Positions 34,347 to 42,965 of a stretch of 64,000 nucleotides of DNA are shown piece by piece. Each line of letters begins with the position of its first letter. The first letter of the stretch is position 1. A program made the position numbers and the translations under genes. The notes under the pieces are model-generated. The model was not told where the DNA came from and searched no databases. It worked only from the letters and a program-made list of their open reading frames with translations. This stretch comes from Bacteroidota bacterium (GTDB lineage: Bacteria; Bacteroidota; Bacteroidia; Chitinophagales; Chitinophagaceae). The DNA is taken from positions 62,001 to 126,000 of the forward strand of contig JACPEA010000003.1 of the NCBI GenBank assembly GCA_016183765.1, written 5' to 3'.

Positions 34347-35852
34347 TCATTTGATGTTACTGCTCCAGTTAAAGAACTCATCCACATCTTTCTTGAACTG
34401 CTGCAATGCCGGCTTATGGATATAGTACATATGTCCCGATTCATAGGTATACACTTTCACATTCTTCCGCTGTTCCGGTCTGAGGAACATATGTTCCAGG
34501 TCGTATTGTGCCGTAAAATAAGGCGTGGCAAAATCGTAGTAACCACAGCCCAGGTACACTTTCAGGGAAGGGTTCTTCGACATGGCATCGCGTAAGCTTT
34601 CGGCTACGTTCAGGAACTGGTTCTGTACGTTGTTGTAATTCCAGGGACCTACATCACCAAAGATATTATAGCCTTTCTCTTCCTTGAAGTTGAGTTCTTT
34701 CTGGAAATAGTCGTTGATGGCAGCCGTGAACGGACCATCGATATTGGCAAAAGAGGGGTCAAAGCTGAAATTCTCTCCCCCATCGTCAATGTCGCGCCCG
34801 GTAAACCGTGCATCCAGGCGGCCGATGATCAGGCCATCTGCACGTCGGAGCTCTTTCCAGAAACGGCCTTCTTCCACACGCAGGTTGCTGCGCAGGCAGA
34901 ACTCTTTGCTCAGTCCCGTGTAATAACTCATTTTAGCAGCAACCGCTTCTTTCTCCGCATCGATCAGCCAACCGCCTTTCAGCAAGGCGGATGCATATTC
35001 GCCCAGTGCAAACTGTTCTGCCTCATGTAAGGTCTTTTTCAGATCGGCCTGTAAAACCGGCGCCAGTTTTTTATGGTACCAGGCAGCTGCAGTATACGAA
35101 GGAATGTAGAGGGCCCGCGGCAGGTCATTTCCCACATAATAATCATTGGTACCAAAATTCAGTACGGCCGAGATCAGGAAGATCCCATTGAGGTAGATGC
35201 GGTAACGGTCCTGCAGGAACTTAGACAGTCCCGCCGCACGTGTGGTACCATAACTTTCTCCCGCCAGGAATTTGGGTGAACCCCATCTTTCATACCTCGA
35301 CAAAAAATGACGGATAAAAGAGCCCACGTAAGAGATATCTTCCACATACCCATGGAACTGTTTGGGATTTTCGCCAGGGGCGGCGCGACTAAACCCGGTG
35401 GATATGGGATCGATGAACACCAGGTCGGTTTTATTGAGCCAGGTATATTCATTGCTTACATATTGGTAGGGCGGTGCTGTGGCCGTTCCATCATCCTGCA
35501 TCAACACCCGTTTGGGCCCCAGGCCACCCATATGCAACCAAACCGAAGAAGAACCGGGGCCGCCATTGAAGGTAAAAGTTACGGGTCTTTTACCCGCCTC
35601 TTCACCCTCTTTACGATAATAGGTAAAGAATACTTTCGCGATCAGTTTGCCTGTATCATTCTTCAGGTTCAGGTAACCGGTATGCGCCGTATAATCGATC
35701 TTTTTACCATCGGCTACCACGCTGTTCCTGGTTACAGTCACTTCTACACCGGCAGGAACGAGTTCGGGTATGGTGGGAGCAGGTGTCACTGCTTTTTGGG
35801 AAAACGCAGTGATGCTAACCAGGCAGGTTAGCAGGCCAATCATTTTTCTCAT
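34347..35852 (-). CDS. secreted S10-family serine carboxypeptidase-like protein
   Basis: A 501-residue exported alpha/beta hydrolase. A signal peptide (about residues 1-19) precedes TFNGGPGSSSVWLHMGGLGPKR (the oxyanion loop typical of S10) and LAGESYGTTRAAGL with nucleophile Ser200. The Asp is in YYDFATPYFTAQYDLEHM and the His is in ESGHMYYIHKPAL. All three triad residues are visible. It should trim C-terminal residues from peptides in the periplasm. It follows a 108-bp gap after the DUF3472 gene on the same strand. Confidence 0.9.
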   Translation of the reverse strand: MRKMIGLLTCLVSITAFSQKAVTPAPTIPELVPAGVEVTVTRNSVVADGKKIDYTAHTGYLNLKNDTGKLIAKVFFTYYRKEGEEAGKRPVTFTFNGGPGSSSVWLHMGGLGPKRVLMQDDGTATAPPYQYVSNEYTWLNKTDLVFIDPISTGFSRAAPGENPKQFHGYVEDISYVGSFIRHFLSRYERWGSPKFLAGESYGTTRAAGLSKFLQDRYRIYLNGIFLISAVLNFGTNDYYVGNDLPRALYIPSYTAAAWYHKKLAPVLQADLKKTLHEAEQFALGEYASALLKGGWLIDAEKEAVAAKMSYYTGLSKEFCLRSNLRVEEGRFWKELRRADGLIIGRLDARFTGRDIDDGGENFSFDPSFANIDGPFTAAINDYFQKELNFKEEKGYNIFGDVGPWNYNNVQNQFLNVAESLRDAMSKNPSLKVYLGCGYYDFATPYFTAQYDLEHMFLRPEQRKNVKVYTYESGHMYYIHKPALQQFKKDVDEFFNWSSNIK

Positions 35853-35960
35853 ACGATCAGAATTGAATCATCAAGATACAGATTGTTTTCAATACGATGC
35901 GTCATCGTGGTTTTCCGCTTTGGAATACATTTTCCTGCCAGGACGCAAAGGCGCGAGAAT

Positions 35961-37616
35961 CTATTTTTTGACAGCCAATACTTCTATATCGAATACAAGC
36001 ACACTGTTGGGAGGAATGGCTTTGCTACGGCTGCGGATGGTATATGCCAGTCCGGAAGGAATTACCAGCCGGATCTTACCGCCCACGTTGCACATGGGCA
36101 GACCCACCTGCCAGCCCTTGATCAAACGCTTTAAGGGGAATGTGGCAGGTTTTTCCCCGGTCTGGTCAAAAATACTTCCATCTTTCAGCAGTGAGCCTTT
36201 GTAAAAAACGGTCACCGTATCATCCGCCGAAACAGCGGCACCGGTACCTTCCCGAAGCAGCTGATAATACACACCCTCGTTTGAACCCGTGGTATCGATC
36301 TCTTTTTTTCGCACTGCTTCCTGTATCAATAACCTGTCTTTTATGGCCTGGCTGGCACTGTCGGCATTTTTTGTCCAGTCAATCATAGGTCGTTTGCCCG
36401 CAGCACTCCTGTCGAACACCTGTCCATATACCGCATTGGCTTTTTGGAAGCCTCCATTCCACAGGTAAAACCTATCATCGGTCACACCACCACCATAATC
36501 TATCCGGTCACCAGCTTTACCGGTAGCATCATAAGAGAAAGTACCTTGGGTAAGTTCTTTCCATGAACCATTCTCACGCTGCACCCATTGATTTCCGAAA
36601 AACACTTTGCACTGCAGCTGCCCGTTGGAGCCTACAAAATTTTCGCTGAAAGAATAGAGGTTTTGCAGGTATTTACCATCGAATGGCGCTTTGAAACTGG
36701 CAATGAGTTTCCATTTCTGCAGTTCGGGCACGAAGAAATATCCCGTGTAGATCGTTGTTGCCGTGGCGCTATCGGCCAGCGCGGTCACCATCAGCGGGTA
36801 GGTTTGTCCGGCTTTCCAGGGGTACACCCAATGACTATGACCACCGGTTCCTTCATTGCCGAAATCATTCGCTATCACATCCTCTCCCTTGGCCAGCAAT
36901 TGTACCTTGTTGGAATCAGGCACTTTGGTACGGTCAACGGCTTCGTTTCCTGCATCCCATACAGAAAAGATCACACGCCGTTCCGTTGCACTGTTTACCT
37001 GTATACCAAAATAACCCCTTGCAAAACCACAGGCCATATAATAACTGTGTTCCAGGTCAGCCCCTTCGGGAATGGTGATCTCGTTATAGAAAGCCACTGC
37101 TTTCACCGAATCGGGTAATGGATAACGCAGGTGCACCGATGCTGCATTGCGGCGGGGTTTAGGATTGAAATGAATATCTGCCACAGTACCGGTAAGTTCT
37201 ATAGCACTGATATCAGCTATGGTTGGTCCCGCTTTTTTTACTGCTTTGAGCTGGATGGTGTAAAAACCGGTATCACGGATCGTATAGCTACCCGCAGGTA
37301 CCTTCGTAAAGGTTTTACCGGCGGGCACCTGCAGTAATTTTTCCTTTCCGTTAAACAGCAGTTTCAGTTGCGAACCTGCTACCGAATTTCTTGCCAACAG
37401 TGTTAGCTGAAGCGTCCCTGTTTTGCGTACATAAAAAGAATAGCTGACCGCTTGCCTGGTATCCGTCCAGTGCAGGCCTTGCTGTACCGAGAACATATCC
37501 GACGCCTCTTTTTCAACGGGTATTGCATAACCGGTATAAGCCGGGATACGGACCGTTTGCGCGCATAAGGCAACTGCAATAAACGTACAGAGAAGTGAGA
37601 AGCAATAACGCAGCAT
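35961..37616 (-). CDS. DUF5077-DUF3472 protein fused to an FKBP-type isomerase domain
   Basis: A 551-residue secreted protein. After a signal peptide (about residues 1-19) come a DUF5077-like beta-sandwich (about 20-140), a DUF3472 domain (about 145-420, with HSYYMACGFARGYFGIQVNS and GGHSHWVYPWKAGQTYPLMVTA) and an FKBP peptidyl-prolyl isomerase domain (about 440-551). The FKBP part shows ADDTVTVFYKGSLLKDGSIFDQT, PLKRLIKGWQVGLPMCNVGGKIRLVIPSGLAY and IPPNSVLVFDIEVL. DUF3472 proteins are probably carbohydrate-related. An FKBP tail on this family is unusual and continuous in frame here. Confidence 0.85.
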   Translation of the reverse strand: MLRYCFSLLCTFIAVALCAQTVRIPAYTGYAIPVEKEASDMFSVQQGLHWTDTRQAVSYSFYVRKTGTLQLTLLARNSVAGSQLKLLFNGKEKLLQVPAGKTFTKVPAGSYTIRDTGFYTIQLKAVKKAGPTIADISAIELTGTVADIHFNPKPRRNAASVHLRYPLPDSVKAVAFYNEITIPEGADLEHSYYMACGFARGYFGIQVNSATERRVIFSVWDAGNEAVDRTKVPDSNKVQLLAKGEDVIANDFGNEGTGGHSHWVYPWKAGQTYPLMVTALADSATATTIYTGYFFVPELQKWKLIASFKAPFDGKYLQNLYSFSENFVGSNGQLQCKVFFGNQWVQRENGSWKELTQGTFSYDATGKAGDRIDYGGGVTDDRFYLWNGGFQKANAVYGQVFDRSAAGKRPMIDWTKNADSASQAIKDRLLIQEAVRKKEIDTTGSNEGVYYQLLREGTGAAVSADDTVTVFYKGSLLKDGSIFDQTGEKPATFPLKRLIKGWQVGLPMCNVGGKIRLVIPSGLAYTIRSRSKAIPPNSVLVFDIEVLAVKK

Positions 37617-37654
37617 GGTTTGGTATTTAGGTAACCAAACTTAACAACAAAACT

Positions 37655-39013
37655 TCAGGAACCCCTCATAAAATCACGAAACCAGTAACCCGAGTTTTTA
37701 ATGGTGCGCAGTTGTGTGGCCAAATCAACATGGATGAGCCCGAAACGGGGATGGTATCCCTCAGACCATTCAAAATTATCGGTAAGTGTCCAGGCAAAAT
37801 AACCGTTTACATTCATACCCTCTTTTTTGGCGCGCAGTACCGCTTGCAGGTATAGTTTAAAATAGTTGATCCGTTCCACATCATTCACCGCACCGTTCAC
37901 TAATATATCTTTAAAAGCAGCTCCGCCTTCTGTGATAATGATCTCTTTAACACCTCCATACAGCCAGAAACGTTTGATCATGCGGTAAAAGCTGTCCGGG
38001 TTGATCTCCCAGCCCATGGCCGTATGCGGCACTTTACGGGTGGTGGCTTTCACTTCTGAAGCGTGGAGGTACGGGATCAGCGCATTATACCTGACCGTTA
38101 CAGAAAAATAATTCTGGATACCGATGAAGTCAAAATTGAATTGCATCCGTTCAGTGTATTTCCAGGCTTTGTTGTGCAGGTGCAGTTTGTCCAGCAAAGA
38201 AAAATTTTCCACCTGCGGATATCCCCTGCCCAGCGCAGGCTCAATAAACAACCGGTTCAGCAAAGCATCGGCTCTTTTGGCAGCCAGCATATCTTCTTCC
38301 TTTTGTGTGTAAGGCATCACTTCGCTGCAGGAGAACGTAGTGCCGATATTGGCCCGGGGCACCAGCGCCCGCACCAACCTGCCTCCCTCTGCCTGGCAAA
38401 GCGCTGCATTGTGTACCGCTGAGAAAAAATTACTGATACCCGTTTTACCCGGGGCATGCACACCCAGCATATATCCCAATGAGGTGAATCCCATGGGTTC
38501 GTTCAGGACGATCCAGTTCTTTACCTTATCGCCATATTCCTCGCAGCAAACCGTAACAAAACGGGTGAACCATTTGAGCATCTGGTGACTGGTCCATCCG
38601 CCATTACGCTGCAGATCCTGCGGCAGGTCCCAGTGGTATAAAGTAACATAAGGCACCAGGCCCAGCAGCAGGCACTCATCTATCAAACGGTGATAAAAAG
38701 CAACACCTTCCCTGTTTACCCTGCCAATACCTTCCGGCAGGATCCGGCTCCAGGAAATGGAAAAACGAAATACCGTAAAACCCAGTGCTTTTACCAGCAT
38801 CAGGTCGTCCTTATAACGATGATAAAAATCGCAGGCCTCATAGGGTTTGGCTCCACCCTTTATTTTACCGGCGCGACGGGAGAAGGTATCCCAGATAGAC
38901 AGTCCCCTGCCATCGGCAGTATACGCCCCTTCGTTCTGAGCAGCAGCTATGGCCACTCCCCAAAGAAAATCCTTACCGAAGCTATTTGCCGAAAAATGTT
39001 GCGGGTGTTGCAA
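37655..39013 (-). CDS. GH1 beta-glucosidase, TTG start
   Basis: A 452-residue retaining glycosidase of family GH1. The acid/base Glu172 lies in VLNEPMG and the nucleophile Glu362 in IIITEGGAAF, where ITENG is more usual. FLWGVAIAAAQNEGAY, WDLPQDLQRNGGW and the C-terminal NFEWSEGYHPRFGLIHVD are standard. No signal peptide is present, so it is cytoplasmic and may cleave imported beta-glucosides. The only initiation codon in frame upstream of the conserved FLWG motif is TTG at 39013; no ATG exists before the next upstream stop. It precedes the DUF3472 gene by 38 bp, perhaps as an operon. Confidence 0.92.
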   Translation of the reverse strand: MQHPQHFSANSFGKDFLWGVAIAAAQNEGAYTADGRGLSIWDTFSRRAGKIKGGAKPYEACDFYHRYKDDLMLVKALGFTVFRFSISWSRILPEGIGRVNREGVAFYHRLIDECLLLGLVPYVTLYHWDLPQDLQRNGGWTSHQMLKWFTRFVTVCCEEYGDKVKNWIVLNEPMGFTSLGYMLGVHAPGKTGISNFFSAVHNAALCQAEGGRLVRALVPRANIGTTFSCSEVMPYTQKEEDMLAAKRADALLNRLFIEPALGRGYPQVENFSLLDKLHLHNKAWKYTERMQFNFDFIGIQNYFSVTVRYNALIPYLHASEVKATTRKVPHTAMGWEINPDSFYRMIKRFWLYGGVKEIIITEGGAAFKDILVNGAVNDVERINYFKLYLQAVLRAKKEGMNVNGYFAWTLTDNFEWSEGYHPRFGLIHVDLATQLRTIKNSGYWFRDFMRGS

Positions 39014-39154
39014 GAGACCGGTTTTGGCAAAGTTCCCCGATGCATTTGTTAAGATGGTATTAAGCTATCGTTATATTTAGTGATCGTTTTTATGTGCCTG
39101 CATTCCTGGCTGGCACTTACCTGTAACCCGAATATCTTCACCTGTACCTGACCA

Positions 39155-39174
39155 GTCATGTAAAAGAACATGAC
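39155..39174. other. inverted repeat in the GH1-TetR spacer
   Basis: GTCATGT, six bases, ACATGAC (39155-39161 with 39168-39174). The 430-bp spacer 39014-39443 contains this palindrome, a gene remnant (39207-39344) and a TetR-type operator (39386-39419). The palindrome has no T-run and may be a protein-binding site. Confidence 0.35.
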
Positions 39175-39206
39175 CACCTTGTATCGCCTGCCGGGTTTTG
39201 TCCTAA

Positions 39207-39344
39207 CCATGTTATAGGATAGCCGAAAAGATCGAAGATCCTTTTGGCAAAGATGAAAATGATCTGCCTGTACATCGGAACGCAGAAAATGCCAGGGAAT
39301 ACTTGAATGATTTTTTTAGACTGATAATCAATCAGATAGAATAG
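39207..39344 (+). pseudogene. remnant of a bestrophin-family channel gene
   Basis: The open frame 39207-39344 encodes PCYRIAEKIEDPFGKDENDL followed by PVHRNAENAREYLNDFF and ends in a stop codon. The EKIEDPFGKDENDLP stretch matches the conserved C-terminal motif of bacterial bestrophin-like anion channels. The rest of the protein is absent: an in-frame stop lies directly upstream and no bestrophin sequence is visible in the other frames. It is best read as the leftover 3' end of a decayed gene. Confidence 0.6.
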
Positions 39345-39385
39345 AAAACGAGCTGCCGGTAGATAATATATTTGTCATAATTTAA

Positions 39386-39419
39386 TCAAACGTTTGTTTA
39401 ATTCAAACATTTGTTTAAA
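39386..39419. promoter_or_regulatory. tandem operator upstream of the TetR-efflux operon
   Basis: Two adjacent 17-bp copies, 39386-39402 and 39403-39419, that differ at two or three positions. Each holds a near-palindromic core, CAAACGTTTG and CAAACATTTG. They lie 24 bp before the tetR-type start codon. The natural candidate to bind them is the TetR protein encoded next, as autorepressor of the efflux operon. Confidence 0.6.
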
Positions 39420-39443
39420 ATTTGCGTCCTCAAATTCATCGCT

Positions 39444-40097
39444 ATGTTACAGGAAAGTTCCGGGCAGGTTTTATCAGACAAGAAAGAACATATCCTCAAT
39501 GCTGCCATTGAGTTGTTCGCCGAAAAGGGTTTTGAAGGAAGTTCTATCCGCGACCTGGCAGCCCGGGCCGAGGTGAATGTGGCCATGGTAAACTATTATT
39601 TCGGCAGCAAGGAAAAGCTGTTCGAGACCATTGTTGAGCACCGTGCCACTTTCATGCGTGGCAAATTGGATGAGATTGAGGCCGATACTACGCTGAGCGA
39701 GATCGGGAAAATTGATGCCATCATTGAGAACTATGTTGCTAAGATCCTGTCACAGCCCTCCTTCCACCGAATTCTGTATCAGGAGCTGCTGAAGGAGGAG
39801 CGCGAGGCTCTGCACGAGAATATCATCCGGATTTTTGTACAGAATACCCATACACTGCGCAACATTATTGAAAAAGGCATCCGGAAAAAAGTATTCCGGA
39901 AAGTGGATCCTGAACTTACTATGGCCACGCTGATCGGCACTATCAACCAGGTAATGTTATCCAAATCGCTCTGCGTAATGCTGGTGGAATCCAAAGATAA
40001 TTTTGATCCCTATACAGACGATGCCTTTCAGAAAAGGGTTATTAAACACCTGAAGCAGGTAATGCATTCGTACCTGTTGGAACAGATGAACAGATGA
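39444..40097 (+). CDS. TetR/AcrR-family repressor
   Basis: A 217-residue transcription regulator. The N-terminal helix-turn-helix spans about residues 12-60, with LNAAIELFAEKGFEGSSIRDLAARAEVNVAMVNYYFGSKEKLFETI. The C-terminal ligand domain is helical and resembles regulators of multidrug efflux. I use the ATG at 39444, not the TTG at 39411, because the upstream residues overlap the operator repeats. It heads a four-gene efflux module. The last codons run into a short tandem repeat. Confidence 0.9.
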   Translation: MLQESSGQVLSDKKEHILNAAIELFAEKGFEGSSIRDLAARAEVNVAMVNYYFGSKEKLFETIVEHRATFMRGKLDEIEADTTLSEIGKIDAIIENYVAKILSQPSFHRILYQELLKEEREALHENIIRIFVQNTHTLRNIIEKGIRKKVFRKVDPELTMATLIGTINQVMLSKSLCVMLVESKDNFDPYTDDAFQKRVIKHLKQVMHSYLLEQMNR

Positions 40098-40137
40098 ATA
40101 ATGAACAGATGAACAAGGAACAGATGAATTTTGAACG
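40081..40137. repeat. AACAGATG short tandem repeat at the tetR 3' end
   Basis: Seven or eight units of AACAGATG, AATAATG and AACAAGG run through the last codons and stop of the TetR gene (stop 40095-40097) into the spacer. Units are 7-8 nt. The same units reappear near 44731. No inverted arm is visible here. Confidence 0.6.
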
Positions 40138-40205
40138 TCTCTAAAACCAAAGACCAATAGAACAGATAAACGCTCTATAACTATAAACAAGTAAACAACA
40201 GCCTT

Positions 40206-41246
40206 ATGTCGCAAGCAAGCAACGAAAAAAAATCACCGGTAAAACTGATCGTATTGGTACTGGCCCTGGTACTGGCCGGTTTTTACGGGTACAAGAAGAT
40301 CCATTTTGCCTTTACGCATGAAACCACTGATAATGCACAGGTAGAGACCCAGATCACGCCGGTATTACCCCGTGTGGCGGGTTATGTAAAACATATTTCC
40401 GTAAAGGATTACGATTCGGTAAAAGCAGGCGAACTGGTGGTAGAGCTGGACGATGCTGAACTGCAGACCCAGTTACTGGAAATGGAAGCCGATTACCGCC
40501 AGGCAGATGTAGATATCATCAACGCCAAAGCGGCACTCAACAACGCCGTAGTATCGCTCAAAGTAAACAAAGGCAATATTGAACTGAGCCAAGTACGCCG
40601 TAAAAAAGCGGAGGACGATCTGAAACGCGACCAGAACCTCTATGCCGACCAGGCCATTACCCGCAAACAGCTGGACGATTCAAAGTTCAATGCAGAGACC
40701 ACATTACAGCAATTGGAGAACAGTCGCACCGACCTCACTGCGGCACAGAGCCGTATTGCGGTATTACAGGCAGGTGTACAGAAAGCCACTGCTGCGCTGG
40801 ATGTGAAAAAAGCAAAGATCGAGCAGACCAAACTCAAGATCAGTTACACCAGGATATTTGCGCCGCAGGCTGGCCGGATCGGCAAGAAAAATGTATCGGA
40901 AGGACAGTATGTGCAGGCCGGCACCCCACTTTTCTCGATCGTGAACGATACCACTTACTGGATCGTGGCCAACTTCAAAGAGAATCAGTTGAAGAAACTC
41001 TACCCGGGCAAGGAAGTGGACGTGGAAGTGGATGCATTCCCCGATGTGAAGATCAAAGGCACTATTGAAAGCCTGAGTGAAGCCACCGGCGCTAAATTTT
41101 CCTTACTGCCCCCCGATAATGCCAGTGGAAACTTTGTAAAAGTTACCCAGCGCGTACCGGTGAAGATCCAGATCAACAACATCAACCAGTACCGAAATAT
41201 GCTGCGCGCCGGTTTGAGTGTGTATGTGAGTGCAGAAATCCGTTAA
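40206..41246 (+). CDS. emrA-like: HlyD/EmrA-type membrane fusion protein
   Basis: A 346-residue periplasmic adaptor of a tripartite efflux pump. One N-terminal membrane helix (about residues 14-31) is followed by a biotinyl-lipoyl-like half (QVETQITPVLPRVAGYVKHISVKDYDSVKAGELVVELDD), a long coiled-coil hairpin (about 85-215) and the second lipoyl half with beta-barrel (about 220-346, YTRIFAPQAGRIGKKNVSEGQYVQAGTPLFSIV). It links the EmrB-like pump to TolC. Confidence 0.92.
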   Translation: MSQASNEKKSPVKLIVLVLALVLAGFYGYKKIHFAFTHETTDNAQVETQITPVLPRVAGYVKHISVKDYDSVKAGELVVELDDAELQTQLLEMEADYRQADVDIINAKAALNNAVVSLKVNKGNIELSQVRRKKAEDDLKRDQNLYADQAITRKQLDDSKFNAETTLQQLENSRTDLTAAQSRIAVLQAGVQKATAALDVKKAKIEQTKLKISYTRIFAPQAGRIGKKNVSEGQYVQAGTPLFSIVNDTTYWIVANFKENQLKKLYPGKEVDVEVDAFPDVKIKGTIESLSEATGAKFSLLPPDNASGNFVKVTQRVPVKIQINNINQYRNMLRAGLSVYVSAEIR

Positions 41247-41285
41247 CTAAATCCCCGCCTCCTGCAAGGAGGATAAATTATATAC

Positions 41286-42869
41286 ATGGCAACACCTAAA
41301 GGATTTGCGAGAGCGATCATTGTGCTTACAACGGTCACAGCCGCAGTGATGGAACTGATCGACACTTCCATCGTGAACGTGGCCCTGACCGATATGAGCG
41401 GCAGCCTGGGGGTGAACATTGAAGACATGAGCTGGGTAATTACTTCCTATGCCATTGCCAACGTGATCATCATCCCGCTTACCGGATTTCTCGCAGAATA
41501 TTTCGGAAGAAAAAATTATTACATCGTTTCCATGATCATCTTCACCATTGCCTCGTATATGTGCGGGCAGTCTGACACACTGGTGGAGCTGATCATATGG
41601 CGCTTCGTACAGGGTGTGGGAGGCGGCGCGTTACTGTCTACCTCGCAAGCCATCCTGTTCGATGCATTTGAACCCAAAGACCGCCCTATCGCTTCAGGCC
41701 TCTTCGGAATGGGTATCGTATTGGGTCCTACGCTGGGGCCTACACTGGGAGGTTATATCATCGACCATTTCTCCTGGCCCCTGATCTTCATGATCAATAT
41801 ACCCATCGGTATCCTGGCCACTTTCCTTTCTTTTACTTTCATTGAAAAAAAAGAAGGAGAGGGAAAACGAAAAAAAGAGATCAAGATCGATTATACTGGC
41901 ATCCTGCTGCTCTCCGTAGGCATCGGCTGTTTACAGTATGTGCTGGAGCGGGGCGAATCGGAGGATTGGTTCAGCAGCAACATCATCCGCATTACCGCGA
42001 TACTGGCTTTTATCGGCATGGTGGGTTTCATCTGGTATGAACTCAGTATCAAGAATCCTGCAGTGAACCTCCGCGTGCTGGGTAACCGTAACCTGGCTTT
42101 CACCACCATCTTTACGTTCGTTGTGGGCGTGGGACTTTTTACATCCGTTTTCGTGTTCCCCGTACTTGCTCAACGCACACTGGGTTTTACGGCATACGAA
42201 ACCGGTCTGACCCTGCTGGCGCCTACCCTCATTACGGTACTCATGATGCCCATTATCGGGAAGACCATGAGCAAGGGCGTTTCTCCCATACCTTTTGTGG
42301 TAATCGGTTTTCTACTGTTCGCCGCGTATGCATGGATGAGCGCCAATGTTAGTCCGGATGTGGGTAAACAGGATTTCTTTATACCCCTTGCCTTGCGCGC
42401 CATAGGTATCAGTATGGTACAGTTGCCACTGATCAACCAGGCAGTAGCAGGTTTACAGCCCAAGGACTACGCTGCAGGTATTGCACTTAATAACATGATA
42501 CGTCAGCTGGGCGGTGCATTCGGTATTGCACTGGCCAATAACTATATCGCCCATCAATATGCGCAACACCGTTACGACCTGGTAAGTAAAGTAACCGGCG
42601 AGTCGCAGATGTTCCTCGAAAGAAGTAATACCCTTACCCAGGGATTTATTGCCCGTTCGGGTGATGTGGCCGGAGCCGCTAACAAAGCACTGGCAACCAT
42701 CAATGCCATTGTTGACAGGCAGTCGTATTACCTCTCCTATCTCGATACGTTCCGGCTCACTGCTGTTTTCTTTGTCCTTGTGATACCGCTGGTAGCTTTC
42801 CTGCGGGTAAAGAAAAAATCAGCCGCAGAAATCGCTGCTTCTATGAAAGCAGCTGCGGAAACGCATTAG
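41286..42869 (+). CDS. emrB-like: DHA2-family (EmrB-like) multidrug MFS transporter
   Basis: A 527-residue 14-helix drug:proton antiporter. DHA2 motifs are visible: LIDTSIVNVALTDMSGSLGVN (helix 1), ITSYAIANVIIIPLTGFLAEYFGRKNYY (motif A), WRFVQGVGGGALLSTSQAILFDAF and GPTLGPTLGGYIIDHFSWPLIFMINIPIGI (motif C). It lies 39 bp after the adaptor gene. Substrates, probably lipophilic drugs or dyes, cannot be read from sequence. Confidence 0.94.
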   Translation: MATPKGFARAIIVLTTVTAAVMELIDTSIVNVALTDMSGSLGVNIEDMSWVITSYAIANVIIIPLTGFLAEYFGRKNYYIVSMIIFTIASYMCGQSDTLVELIIWRFVQGVGGGALLSTSQAILFDAFEPKDRPIASGLFGMGIVLGPTLGPTLGGYIIDHFSWPLIFMINIPIGILATFLSFTFIEKKEGEGKRKKEIKIDYTGILLLSVGIGCLQYVLERGESEDWFSSNIIRITAILAFIGMVGFIWYELSIKNPAVNLRVLGNRNLAFTTIFTFVVGVGLFTSVFVFPVLAQRTLGFTAYETGLTLLAPTLITVLMMPIIGKTMSKGVSPIPFVVIGFLLFAAYAWMSANVSPDVGKQDFFIPLALRAIGISMVQLPLINQAVAGLQPKDYAAGIALNNMIRQLGGAFGIALANNYIAHQYAQHRYDLVSKVTGESQMFLERSNTLTQGFIARSGDVAGAANKALATINAIVDRQSYYLSYLDTFRLTAVFFVLVIPLVAFLRVKKKSAAEIAASMKAAAETH

Positions 42870-42906
42870 GAGAATGAGTGCGTGAGTGGGTGAGTGAATG
42901 GAGTAA
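42870..42906. repeat. single-arm GTGAGTG heptad run
   Basis: Directly after the emrB-like stop codon the sequence contains GTGAGTGGGTGAGTGAATGG, the same unit as at 49295. No inverted partner is seen before the tolC-like gene. Confidence 0.45.
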
Positions 42907-42965
42907 AAGAATATAAATAACTATTCGCCAATCTTCGGACTGGTTTTAAAAAGTATAAACGTAAA

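Noticed and set aside
39411..39443. TTG start for the TetR gene
   Set aside because: It would place the first codons inside the operator repeats and adds residues not seen in the family; the ATG at 39444 fits.
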